64,000 nt of DNA from an uncultured delta proteobacterium (GTDB lineage Bacteria > Desulfobacterota > Syntrophia > Syntrophales > UBA8958), in contig CAISJV010000073.1 of assembly GCA_903885795.1 (NCBI GenBank), forward strand, positions 1 to 64,000. The letters run 5' to 3'. Of the stretch, positions 35,985 through 45,400 are shown in pieces (the stretch's first letter is position 1; every line of letters starts with the position of its first letter). Made by a program: the position numbers and the translations under genes. The notes below the pieces were generated by a model that ran no database searches, was not told where the DNA came from, and saw nothing but the letters and a program-made list of their open reading frames with translations.

Positions 35985-35985
35985 C

Positions 35986-36216
35986 TACGGTGAAAACCTC
36001 TTGCTGATTCGCGACCGCCGGATCGACGTCTCGTATGCTGTTGAGGCGCTACGCATTTTCGACCACTACCATTTCCGGGTGACTCAACAGGAAGCAAAGA
36101 AGGCCCCAAAAGATCTTGTACTTGCCAAGCCACCGCGCAGCGCGGGAGAAACGCCGTAGTGGGAAGAGTACTACATCAATGCTCGGAAGATTCGTGATCG
36201 TGAGCTATTCGCGTAG
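35986..36216 (+). pseudogene. Phospholipase-D-like protein, C-terminal remnant with in-frame TAG
   Basis: A 77-codon stretch reads like the C-terminus of a phospholipase-D-type protein: LLIRDRRIDVSYAVEALRIF, DHYHFRVTQQEAKKAP, then EEYYINARKIRDRELFA. The in-frame TAG at 36157-36159 lies where a Trp or other aromatic would be expected before WEEYY. No start codon or N-terminal part is present; the 5' side abuts the tag stop. The gene was probably truncated when this patch was assembled. The family assignment is from memory of the pattern. Confidence 0.55.
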
Positions 36217-36314
36217 GCGCTCGAACAGGAAGCTGTGTGTGCCGAACGAGTAGTTGCACCGGATGTGACAACCTCTGTCCAGCGGACCGTGGCACATCTC
36301 GCCCCTATAGAGCC

Positions 36315-36971
36315 ATGATTATGGGACATAATTTAAGAAAAATAGAGAACCTGTACGATTCGTTAGCAAAAGAATATGCAGAAACATTCTCCGGTGAACA
36401 CGAAAAGAAACCGAAGGACCAGGAAATACTCCACAGATTCGCGCAAGAGATCGGGGGCAGAAGGCCGGTCTGGGATTTCGGCTGTGGTCCCGGTCAAACT
36501 ACAAAATATCTGAAAAACCTCGGTATTGAAATCTCAGGACTGGATCTGTCCGAAGAGCTACTGGCACAGGCAAGAACGATTCACCCGGAGATACACTTTC
36601 GAAAAGGAAATATTCTTGAGCTCGAATTTGAAAACGACTCCATAGCCGGTGTTGTAGCTTTCTACGCTGCTGTTCACTTTACGGAAGAACAAGTAGGGGT
36701 GGCATTCCGGGAAGTGTTTCGAGTATTACAGCCGGGGGGAATATTCCTTTTCACCTACCACATCGGTGAGAAGACCATCCACATAGACGAATTTCTCGGT
36801 AAGAAAGTCGATATAGACTTTATGTTTTTCACTTCCGATTTTATTTTCCGTTGTCTAAAGGACAGTGGATTTGAAGACATAGAAGTAATCGAGAGAGAAC
36901 CGTATCCCGGGGTGGAGTACGAAAGCCGCAGGGCTTATGTGTTTGCGATAAAGCCGGTCGCACCAAAGTAG
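36315..36971 (+). CDS. Class I SAM-dependent methyltransferase
   Basis: About 218 aa. SAM-binding motif I is VWDFGCGPGQTTKYL, motif II is around ISGLDLSEELLAQA, and motif post-I IPAV-like segment follows. It belongs to the Methyltransf_11/25 type of small-molecule methylases. Starts at 36315 and 36321 are both possible and neither has a good Shine-Dalgarno; the longer reading from 36237 covers non-conserved residues. Substrate unknown. Confidence 0.8.
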   Translation: MIMGHNLRKIENLYDSLAKEYAETFSGEHEKKPKDQEILHRFAQEIGGRRPVWDFGCGPGQTTKYLKNLGIEISGLDLSEELLAQARTIHPEIHFRKGNILELEFENDSIAGVVAFYAAVHFTEEQVGVAFREVFRVLQPGGIFLFTYHIGEKTIHIDEFLGKKVDIDFMFFTSDFIFRCLKDSGFEDIEVIEREPYPGVEYESRRAYVFAIKPVAPK

Positions 36972-37042
36972 CCCTGACATGAACACGACCTGGGGATCTT
37001 TCAGAGAATTAGGCCGAAACATCAGGAAGTGTTTTAAATGCG

Positions 37043-37071
37043 TTGACATAATGTATCTCTTGGGATACAGT
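37043..37071 (+). promoter_or_regulatory. HigBA promoter with operator-like palindrome
   Basis: A perfect -35 TTGACA at 37043-37048, a 17-bp spacer and -10 TACAGT at 37066-37071. The palindrome TGTATC-N6-GATACA (37052-37069) covers spacer and -10. The toxin ATG is only 7 bp further on, so the transcript has almost no leader. The layout fits autorepression by the antitoxin. Confidence 0.65.
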
Positions 37072-37078
37072 ATTGCCT

Positions 37079-37375
37079 ATGATAGAAATCCGCCAGACAG
37101 AAACCTATAGAAAATGGTTTGATTCGCTTAAGGATAGAAATGCACGAATGCGAATTGATATTCGGATCAGAAGAATATCATTAGGAAATTTCGGAGATGT
37201 AAAACCAGTCGGTGAGGGAGTTTTTGAAATCAGAATAGATTATGGGCCTGGATACCGTATTTATTACTTGCAAAAGAAGAATACGGTAATAATTCTGCTT
37301 TTAGGTGGAGATAAATCAACACAATCAAAAGATATTCAGAAAGCGCATGAATTAGCCCAAAGAGTGGAGGAGTAA
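37079..37375 (+). CDS. higB: HigB/RelE-type toxin
   Basis: A 98-aa protein of the HigB (phage-derived Gp49/addiction killer) family. It shows the typical ETYRKWFDSLKD start, RIDYGPGYRIYY core and GGDKSTQSKDI end. Toxins of this type cleave mRNA on the ribosome. The ATG at 37079 replaces a TTG at 37073. The antitoxin gene follows after 2 bp, the reverse of the usual antitoxin-first order but normal for HigBA. Confidence 0.88.
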   Translation: MIEIRQTETYRKWFDSLKDRNARMRIDIRIRRISLGNFGDVKPVGEGVFEIRIDYGPGYRIYYLQKKNTVIILLLGGDKSTQSKDIQKAHELAQRVEE

Positions 37376-37377
37376 TT

Positions 37378-37683
37378 ATGAGAAGAGAAAAAACAACTTC
37401 CTGGGATGTTACAGAACATCTTGAAACTGAAGAGGATATGACCATGTATTTGGAAGCTGCATTGGAAGGAAACGATCCATCATTAATTGCAGCGGCGCTC
37501 GGTGACATCGCAAAAGCTAAAGGAATGTCACAAATAGCAAAACAAACGGGACTAGGTCGCGAAAGCCTTTATAAGGCTTTATCTCCAGAAGGGAATCCGG
37601 AATTTTCTACGATTCTCAAAGTAGTTAAAGCGCTTGGATTACAATTGCATGTTGCTTCAGGGAAAATGGAATCTGCTGTCTGA
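37378..37683 (+). CDS. higA: HigA-type antitoxin
   Basis: A 101-aa antidote protein with a helix-turn-helix in the middle (MSQIAKQTGLGRESLYKALS) and the conserved FSTILKVVKALGLQL end. It binds and silences HigB and, through the helix-turn-helix, probably the palindrome at 37052-37069. GGAGGAGT precedes the ATG. Confidence 0.88.
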   Translation: MRREKTTSWDVTEHLETEEDMTMYLEAALEGNDPSLIAAALGDIAKAKGMSQIAKQTGLGRESLYKALSPEGNPEFSTILKVVKALGLQLHVASGKMESAV

Positions 37684-37737
37684 CAATCGCTTCAGCCTGA
37701 ATAGGCAAAAACAACCTCACCGCCGCCTCAGCCTTGG

Positions 37738-38265
37738 CCGGATAAGGAAGTACTCATATCACCTGTAAAAAAAGGATATTTATCTCCTATTGGTGCTGGG
37801 ATGGGTACCTACTAAGTTTTCCCGGGAGACGAAAAGAAATCTGAAATGGACTTTCTGGATGGTTTCTTTAGTCCTCTCCAAGCCGACCAAATTCAAGTTG
37901 AAGAAAAAATCGTTACAAAAATAGGACCGGTGGATAATGTTCAAACAGAGGGAGCAGAAGTCGAATTAAGCTCCGAACATTTGGGTATGAGCTCCGAACA
38001 TTACGAGGCATTGTTGAATATTGCTGGTCCGGTCAGAGAGAAAGGGAAAGTTGATAAAGCGATTGTGATAGAAGTTCTCATGCCTTTATGTTCGGGACGG
38101 TATTTGGAACTCCGAACATTAGCCAAATTGTCGAACCGCAGTCCGGACAGTCTCCGGAATCACTATATCAATCCTTTAATCAGGGAGGGCCGTCTTGAGT
38201 CTCACTTCCCGGAGCGGCCCAATCATCCGAATCAAGCCTACCTCGTCAAGCCTGCCGGCCAATGA
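37738..38265 (+). pseudogene. AlbA/Fic-type winged-helix protein, C-terminal remnant
   Basis: The open part 37846-38265 (139 aa) ends with a winged-helix-like segment LRTLAKLSNRSPDSLRNHYINPL and ERPNHPNQAYLVK, as in the C-terminus of AlbA-type or helicase-related ATP-binding proteins. Upstream in the same frame the reading continues as KKGYLSPIGAGMGTY, interrupted by TAA at 37813-37815 and then VFPGDEKK. No N-terminal domain is found upstream. It is therefore a probable truncated gene. A short protein from the internal ATG at 37846 could still be made. Confidence 0.55.
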
Positions 38266-38295
38266 TCTTATCGAAAGCACTCCTCATTGGCGCCC

Positions 38296-38892
38296 TTAAA
38301 ACAATGAATCGAGGGAGCGGACCTTCGTGTCTTTTGGCACGTAAACCTGGTGATTCATGCCCCGCACCACTGCCTCGGCCTTGGCCAGATCGGGATCGTT
38401 AAGGGCACGGCTGACTTCACCGGGGGGGACTTCCTTGCTGTAGGCATTGACCCAGTTCACCACGGCTGCCGGGTTGTTCATAGTGATGAGCAGGGCGAGC
38501 TGATTTAGCTTTTCCTCGCTTTCATACATATTCTTCAGCAACTTTTCATATTCTTCCTGGTTGGTCATGCTGGTGGCAAGAACGGGCAATCTTTCACAAC
38601 GGGAGACCCGCTGGATGTCCATGATTTGGGAAGCCGAGGCGGCGGTTTGAAGAAGGGTTTTATTCCAGGCTATATCGCCGAGATTGACCGTCAGGCCCGT
38701 GGTGGGGATAGGGATGTTGGTCCCCTTGATGCTGAAACTGCTGCCCTGATATTCGACAATCGGTTTGCATTCCTGGAGGCATACATACTGGCCGTTCGGC
38801 CGTTTCACCTGATAACAGGTGGGGCCGGAGCAGGCGGTTAAAAAAGCGGCGCCGAGAAGCACCGACAAAATAAGAGCAGCTATCCTTTTCAT
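38296..38892 (-). CDS. Small lipoprotein of unknown function
   Basis: 198 aa from the ATG at 38890-38892 (GGAGGGT 3 bp upstream); an in-frame start at 38973 would hide the signal peptide. The lipobox is LTAC. The mature part has several cysteines (CYQVKRPNGQYVCLQEC), then a helical region without recognisable domain. It is the last of a run of minus-strand genes for exported proteins, 94 bp downstream of the caspase-fusion gene. Confidence 0.7.
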   Translation of the reverse strand: MKRIAALILSVLLGAAFLTACSGPTCYQVKRPNGQYVCLQECKPIVEYQGSSFSIKGTNIPIPTTGLTVNLGDIAWNKTLLQTAASASQIMDIQRVSRCERLPVLATSMTNQEEYEKLLKNMYESEEKLNQLALLITMNNPAAVVNWVNAYSKEVPPGEVSRALNDPDLAKAEAVVRGMNHQVYVPKDTKVRSLDSLF

Positions 38893-38986
38893 GTGACCCT
38901 CCGGATTTTCATGTTTCGTTGTGCCCGCTGCGGGCATGGGTGTTAGTCTCAATGCAAGTTCATGTAATCTCAATATGTTGGCGTTG

Positions 38987-40543
38987 CTAAGGGCTCTTTA
39001 CCAGCCGAATGCCGACGCTTTTGAACCATTTGCCCGGGGAAAAAAAGAAGCGAAACGAGGAGCGGGTATCTTTTGCCTGGTCCAGCCAGCATCCGCCCCT
39101 TAAAACCCGTGATGTGCCGTCGTTGGGTCCTTTGGGGTTTTCCTGCGGGCTGGCTTTATAATAATTTTCATCGTACCAGTCCTGAACCCACTCCCAGACA
39201 TTTCCGGTCATGTCATAAATCCCCAAACCATTTGGTTTTCTCTCGCCCACCCGGTGGGTCCGGTCTTCGGCGTTTGCTTCGTACCAAGCGAAATCGCCGA
39301 TTCTGCTTTCGCTGCTCGTACCGGCCCATTTGTCCATTTTACCGCCGCTACGGGCGGCGTATTCCCATTCGGCCTCGGTGGGCAGGCGGTACTTCTGTCC
39401 CGACTTCCCGTTCAGCTCCGCAATGAAAGATTGGGCATCGGACCAGCTTACGGACTCCACCGGGCAGGCCTCGCCACAATGCTTGAAGTGGGAAGGGTTG
39501 TTCGCCATGACCTTCTGCCACTGCCCCTGGGTGACTTCGTATTTTCCCATATAAAAATCGTCCAGGCAAACCTCGTGGACCGGTTTCTCCTGGGCGTCGC
39601 CGTCTCCGAAGCCGTCTCCCATCTGATAACAGCCGCCCTTGACGAGGATAAACTCCATGCCCGTCACAGTATCCGTATATGCTGGCGGCTGCGTCCCAGG
39701 ATTCTCGCCCCGCTTTTTGGCCGCCACCGTCAAGGCCTTATCTTTCCTCGGCTCGCTTCCTCCGGAAGTGCGGTCGGTTATGGAAGTTTTTCCCGGAACA
39801 AAGAAGAAATCCCCGTCGAGGGAGGAGAGTTCCCAAGGCACCTGCTGACCCCCCGTTTCCTCTCCCAGTTGATGGCGGATTTTCTTGGAGACCTGCTCAA
39901 TGGTCAGCCCGGGCTCCCGCATGTACTTCAGCATGGCTACGGCATAGGGGCTGTTGTTGCCCGCTCCGTCCCGGGCCACCTGACCGGGGCCTGTCGAATA
40001 GGAGATGAACGATCCAACCGGGGCGCTACTTAAAACAGCCAATCCCCGCCTTGTGGAGCGAAAGCTCCGGGCGAAGGGATTGTCCCGGCAGGCGTCGAGG
40101 ATCACGATGTTGAGGCCGTTGCCGGCATTATCCATCTCGTCGAGAACCCGCCCCGCATCCACGGTTTCGTATTTCACGTCCGATTCCTGGGCGATCCGGA
40201 TACCGATGGGGACAAGGTAATTGATGCCGCCGACCTGCAGGCCGTGTCCGGCGTAGTAAAACAGGCCCACCCCGCCCTGCTTGAGGCTTTTGCCGAAGTC
40301 GCTGATCGCCGTCTCCATTTCCTTGAGTTTGACGTCCTTCTTGAGGACCACCGTAAACCCAAGTTCCTTTAGGGCGGCGGCCATGTCGACGGCGTCGTTG
40401 ACGGGGTTCTTCAGGCGGCTCCCTTCATAGGCGCCGTTCCCGATGACCAGGGCCGTGCGCCGCTCCGAGGCGGACAGGGCCGGCGCGGGCAGCAGGGATA
40501 CAAGGCAGATCGCCAGGATGAAAGCCTTAAATGTTTTTGTCAT
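38987..40543 (-). CDS. Caspase-like / sulfatase-modifying-factor fusion protein
   Basis: A 518-aa exported protein with a signal peptide (about 1-25). Residues 28-255 form a C14 caspase-like domain with the catalytic dyad His100 (YYAGHG) and Cys152 (ILDACRDNP). A linker of about 50 residues follows. Residues about 300-515 form an FGE/SUMF-type domain (GCYQMGD, YEVTQGQWQKVM, RLPTEAEWEYAARSG, DMTGNVWEWVQDWYDENYY, SRVLRGGCW). Bacterial FGE-like domains of this kind often bind carbohydrate or protein rather than oxidise sulfatase cysteines. Proteolysis on the cell surface or in the periplasm is the probable role. Confidence 0.85.
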   Translation of the reverse strand: MTKTFKAFILAICLVSLLPAPALSASERRTALVIGNGAYEGSRLKNPVNDAVDMAAALKELGFTVVLKKDVKLKEMETAISDFGKSLKQGGVGLFYYAGHGLQVGGINYLVPIGIRIAQESDVKYETVDAGRVLDEMDNAGNGLNIVILDACRDNPFARSFRSTRRGLAVLSSAPVGSFISYSTGPGQVARDGAGNNSPYAVAMLKYMREPGLTIEQVSKKIRHQLGEETGGQQVPWELSSLDGDFFFVPGKTSITDRTSGGSEPRKDKALTVAAKKRGENPGTQPPAYTDTVTGMEFILVKGGCYQMGDGFGDGDAQEKPVHEVCLDDFYMGKYEVTQGQWQKVMANNPSHFKHCGEACPVESVSWSDAQSFIAELNGKSGQKYRLPTEAEWEYAARSGGKMDKWAGTSSESRIGDFAWYEANAEDRTHRVGERKPNGLGIYDMTGNVWEWVQDWYDENYYKASPQENPKGPNDGTSRVLRGGCWLDQAKDTRSSFRFFFSPGKWFKSVGIRLVKSP

Positions 40544-40628
40544 GAGTTTCGTTCCCTCACCTGATGTTGGGTCACTCTAAAGGGAAAACCTCCCGTGTGT
40601 CAAGGATGAATGACAGCAAAATAAATGT

Positions 40629-42422
40629 CTAAAAAAGGAACTGCCGGCGCGCCATGACGATGTCCGGGACGTCCCACTTCTTTTGCTCCATTAGGTTGAT
40701 GAAGGCCCGCCGGTGAAGGAGGGTGACGGTGATTGCGGCCTTCCCTCCGTCCGCCGGGGGGGTAAAGGCATAGGTGCTGGCGTCCGTGGCGAAGGCGGCC
40801 AGGCGGTTGTCACTGACCAGTTCGGTGTGGTTCCAGTAGGCCCCCGTCGGGAAAACCTCCGTCCATTTCTCCTTGAGAAGCTTGGCGTAGGCCTTGCCGG
40901 GGAGCCCGCCGTAATGGCCTTTCTTAGCCTTCCCGACGCCGCACCATTCCGGCAATTTAGGGCCAACCACTTGCTTGAGGACCCTGCCCCGCGAATCTTT
41001 TGCCTCGACGAGGAGGATCAGGTGGCGGAGGGGCGAATCGGTCGGGATGTGATGCCCCGTCTTGTCATTTGTCAATGTTACATCGACCACCACCTTGCCG
41101 TTCTGCATTCTTGCCGAAGCATCCATGGTAAGAGAATTCCGCAGGAGCTCGGTGTCCACGGTCATGTTGTGGTTGTGGATGGCGGCCGGGTCGCGTTCTA
41201 TGCCCCCCTTGCCGGGGGCCACGTTGGTAATCGCCTTCCCCTTGTAGATCGTGGGGGAGGGCATATGACATTCCTGGCAGGTCTTCGCTTTTCCGGACTT
41301 GGGATCGGCATAGGGGCTCTTGAGCCACTCGCCATAGGAGTTGTACACCACGGTGCTCCAGAATACACCGTAATGACAGGGCGCGCAGTACTGGCTTTCC
41401 CTGAGCAAGGGCAGATTGGTGTCTTCGGTGGGGACGTTGTCGTCAGCGAAGGTGCCGAAGAATAACTGGGGGCGTTCCTTATCATTTGTAAAAGGTCTGC
41501 GGATATCCAGGGAATGGACGCCGGGGAAACGAAGAAAGGGCATCCGCGTCACCGGGTCCATCTTGGTATCGGCGATCTTGTGACAGAAATCGCAATGGAC
41601 GCCGTATTTATCGGCCCCTTTCACGGTGCGGGGATCGACAGGGCGGGAAAGGGCGGCCCCGGGGATATGACAGGCGGTGCAGTTGCCAGTGGTGCCGGGG
41701 AAATCCAGTTGATAACCGGGCCCGTAGTAAGGTTGCGCGGGATCGGGTGGCCACGGGACTACCAGATGCTTCCAGACGCCTCTTCCCTTATCGTAGCGGG
41801 TGCGGGAGCTCTGGTTGCCCTGCGTGTCCGTGCCATAGTACATGGTAAGAAAACGGGGATTGGCGGCGGCTTTGAGGTGGGGGTCCTGCAAGCTCATGGC
41901 GATGATCGCCGGGTTATGGCAATCCACACAAGCGTTTTTAATGCCTTCCGGGGGCAGCCATTCATAGGCCTTGTTGTCCCCGAGCTGATAGCGGATGAGC
42001 TTTAGCTGTATCCCTTTTTTCGGGTGGGTGACGTTTTCCTGCAAAGCGCAGTAATAACCGTCTTTCCACGCGCTGATGTTTACTTTTGCCCCGACCGGCA
42101 AACCGGACAACAAGAAATTGCCGGATTTATCCGTGAGGACGGTCTTCTTATCACCCTGTATCCGCACATTGGCCCCGGCTACGGGGCCGTGTTCGTCGAG
42201 AACCTGCCCGGATATGGCATCACCGGAAGCCGCCGGAGTCTCCGCCTGCCAAAGGAAAACGGAACAGGCGAACGCCGCCATTACGAGCAGGCCCAAGGCG
42301 CACAGGTATCCGCCATAAGAATTATCTTTGATCCGGCTTAAGTTTTTTATAATCAACCCTCTAAAGCTCTTCCCGGCGTCAAGGCGACTTCTTCCCTTTA
42401 CTTCGGATCGGCGACATCCCAT
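40629..42422 (-). CDS. Multihaem cytochrome c with carboxypeptidase-regulatory-like domain
   Basis: Up to 597 aa. A membrane anchor or signal (about 40-60) precedes a small beta-sandwich of the carboxypeptidase regulatory type (ISGQVLDEHGPVAGANVRIQ). Five CxxCH haem motifs follow: CVDCH (about 164), CTACH (246), CDFCH (275), CAPCH (345) and CQECH (381). A C-terminal beta-rich domain has GHHIPTDSPLRH. It should be a periplasmic or outer-surface electron carrier. The start overlaps the upstream gene by 25 bp; a TTG at 42354-42356 giving MIIKNLSRIKD is an alternative start. Confidence 0.85.
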   Translation of the reverse strand: MGCRRSEVKGRSRLDAGKSFRGLIIKNLSRIKDNSYGGYLCALGLLVMAAFACSVFLWQAETPAASGDAISGQVLDEHGPVAGANVRIQGDKKTVLTDKSGNFLLSGLPVGAKVNISAWKDGYYCALQENVTHPKKGIQLKLIRYQLGDNKAYEWLPPEGIKNACVDCHNPAIIAMSLQDPHLKAAANPRFLTMYYGTDTQGNQSSRTRYDKGRGVWKHLVVPWPPDPAQPYYGPGYQLDFPGTTGNCTACHIPGAALSRPVDPRTVKGADKYGVHCDFCHKIADTKMDPVTRMPFLRFPGVHSLDIRRPFTNDKERPQLFFGTFADDNVPTEDTNLPLLRESQYCAPCHYGVFWSTVVYNSYGEWLKSPYADPKSGKAKTCQECHMPSPTIYKGKAITNVAPGKGGIERDPAAIHNHNMTVDTELLRNSLTMDASARMQNGKVVVDVTLTNDKTGHHIPTDSPLRHLILLVEAKDSRGRVLKQVVGPKLPEWCGVGKAKKGHYGGLPGKAYAKLLKEKWTEVFPTGAYWNHTELVSDNRLAAFATDASTYAFTPPADGGKAAITVTLLHRRAFINLMEQKKWDVPDIVMARRQFLF

Positions 42423-45400
42423 ATGTAGGCCGGTGTCGGAGGCGCCTTGCCGTCCGGGCCGCCAGGGTACACACAGGTAGAGGGGGTAGAGATGATGATC
42501 TTCTCGCCGGGCTGCCAGTCAACCTTCCGGTCCAGTTGGAGTGCCGAATTTTTCAGGGTGGTACCTTTTTTCAGCCAGGCCCAGCCGGTGACTTGACCGG
42601 AAGCGCCGATCCGCTTCACCGTAGTGTAGGAATTGCCGATGTCCCCGGTACCGGCCTTCAGGTTAATGATGGTCCCGGCACGGTCATCGTTTTTTACGCT
42701 TTCAATGACAAGCTGATCGGTGGACAGCTCTTGCTGTTTGGAATCCCCGGCGATTGTTTTATCGGCCGTCTTCCAGGCCACGGACGACCAATCTTTGGGA
42801 AACGGCGTCGGCGCCGGCCGGTGGTGGTTCGCATCGTCATCCGCTACATCGGCGGTCAGGGCCAACTGGAATCCGTAGCAACCGCCACTGGGACATTCCA
42901 TGGCTTTGACGGACCACTGGCATACAGCGTCATCACCCTTATAATCAATGACCGTCTGATCGCTTGCATAAACGCAAGCCCCCCCCTTGCCGCCGGTATT
43001 TTCCTTCCATTTACAGAAGGAAGGCGGTCCGCAGGATTCCTTTACGCCCTTGTCAAATTGCTCTTTGAAGCCGGCGTCGGTCAGGTCTATCGTCACTTCC
43101 AAGATGCCGCTTACCGGGTCATACTTCCTGTCCCACTGGGCAGGCCAGGCGTCGGCAGGGGTCGTAATCAGCGGCGTCGTGCGCAGGACAAACCCGTCTT
43201 CCTTCTCCGTGCCGACGCGGATCATCTTCACATTGGCTTTTAAATCGGCATCGGCAAGACTTTTCCCTATGTATAATTGAAAAGTGACTTTGGACGTCGC
43301 CTTGGTGTAGAGGAGAAAGAAATTATATGTTTGACCCTTTGCGAAGACATTTTTAAAGGGCGCCGGTTCCTTCGCCGCTATGTTTTTGAACTGTTTATCC
43401 GCGCTGACCGTAGTATCTATGTAATAGCGTCCGTTATTGGCAACCAGGATGCTGCGCTGGGCAATGCCCGTGCCCATCATACGGATGCCTTGTTCCTCGC
43501 CGGCATGCTCACCGCTGTTCAGGTATTGTCTGTAAATGGGCACCCCATAACAGTTGCGGTTCTCACACTCACTGTTCCATTTATCTCCGCAGCCGCCGAA
43601 ACTTTCCTGTGCACATCCGGGGATGATGACGGCCGTCATGTAGTCATAAGGCGACTGCAAACAGGTCTCTTCGGAGAGACACTCGAGGGTCTGAACCGGG
43701 GCGTCGAAATACTTGTCCGTATTTATGGCGATCGTTCCCCCGGCATCGTCCGTTCCCGTTCCTATCTGCCGCGGCGCTGCCCCCTTCAATCCGCTCAGGG
43801 AGCCGTCGTCGTCGTTCAGTTCCGTCTGGCGGTCAACGTCGGTGAAGCTGTCGGCAAAGAGATATTGAGCATTAACGAATGTTATGCCCTTCTCATCTGT
43901 GCCGTCCGGGGGATAGGTACAATATTCCGCCTTGACCTTGGCGACATCGACTTCCGATGTCCCGGCTTTGAAGAGGGGCACGATAATAAAATGACGGATG
44001 TCCACATCGCTAAAGAACAGATTCCGCGAGTGAAACGCCGGCGGGTAATAGAAGCCGTTGGGTTGCTTCCAGCCGATGGCCGCGTTGGGCAGAATGCACT
44101 GCCCTTTGTAGGGTTCCTCCTTGGCCCGCGGAATGCCCTGGGCGTGCCAATATAAATATTGGTTATTGTTACACGTGCCGGGAACGACATTCTTGTCGAG
44201 AGTGGGATCGCAACCGCCGATGGGTGCTTTCTTGATGTGCAAAAAGGCGTTCGACTCCTGGTAAACCGGACCGTCGTAGATGTTGTAGAGACGCTGATAG
44301 ACGGAAAAGTTGTCAACGGGGATGACGACCCCTTCGTCCCGATTATCTTTGCTCGTATCCTGCAACCGGCAGTACGAGGCCGGGGTGCCGTCCTTGCATC
44401 GGAGTTTATTGTCCTTATGAGGATTTACCGGACCGGCATTGGAGGCGTAGTAATTATTATCCTGGGTGTGGCCGACAAAAATGCTGTTCCTCGTCAAGGC
44501 CCAGTATTGATTCATGACCTGATCCCAACTGCCGCCGGAAACCATGGTGAGACCACCGTTCAGCACGTCGGTAAGGGCACTGTCGGTGAACAAAAACCAG
44601 TTGGTGCGGAGCCATATGGCGGCATAGTTCTGCTGCGCCCAATGGAAAGAAGAGGTGTAGGAATCGATGACGCTGATCGCGCAGTCCCGGGTGTTTCCTT
44701 TGGTACACATGAAGGCTTCATCTTCACATTTGGGATTCTTCTCGACATCGCAGCGCACCGGCTGCAGCGTTGCTCCGGACTGGATATCGGGGTACAACTC
44801 GTTTTTCGGATCATGCTGGCTCTGGACGTCGTAATACTTCGCAAACGGGTTGGAGACTGCCTTGAACGCCTGCGGTTCATCCGGCTCGCTGGGAGTGTTG
44901 ACGCCCTTGCACACCCCGGTGGTATCGATGGTGATCAGGGAATGCTGAGCCGTGGAGCAGAAATTGCCATGGAAGGATTTCATCGGCGCTCTCCCCGGGG
45001 TCTGGCGCTGAATTCCCGCATAGCCTTCCCAGGACTGGTTTCTGGAAAGGCCACTGTTTACAGCCGGGGCGAACCAGTAGCAGGCGCCGCAGGTCCCGGC
45101 GCCCACGGCCATGTTATTTTCGAAGTTGTTATACCCGTTCATGATGAAAAACACGCTGGGATGGATATAATCGCCCCCATAGGCAAGATACTGGTTTTTC
45201 CTTGGATCAGGACACTTTACAGGAGCAGGCGGGCAGTCATAGTCAGCATAATCCGTGGTTTTGGCGATGACGCCGGGGACTTTACGCGGATTGTCCGGAT
45301 AGTCGATGGCTGGCCGGGCATAGATGCCGATGTTGCCCTGCAGAAGGTTCAGCGTTTCCGATCCTTCGGCTAGAAAATAGCCGTGGCCGATCGATTTATA

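Noticed and set aside
36237-36314. Upstream extension of the methyltransferase frame with CxxC-like residues
   Set aside because: The residues are not conserved-looking, lack a ribosome binding site and precede the normal methyltransferase start.
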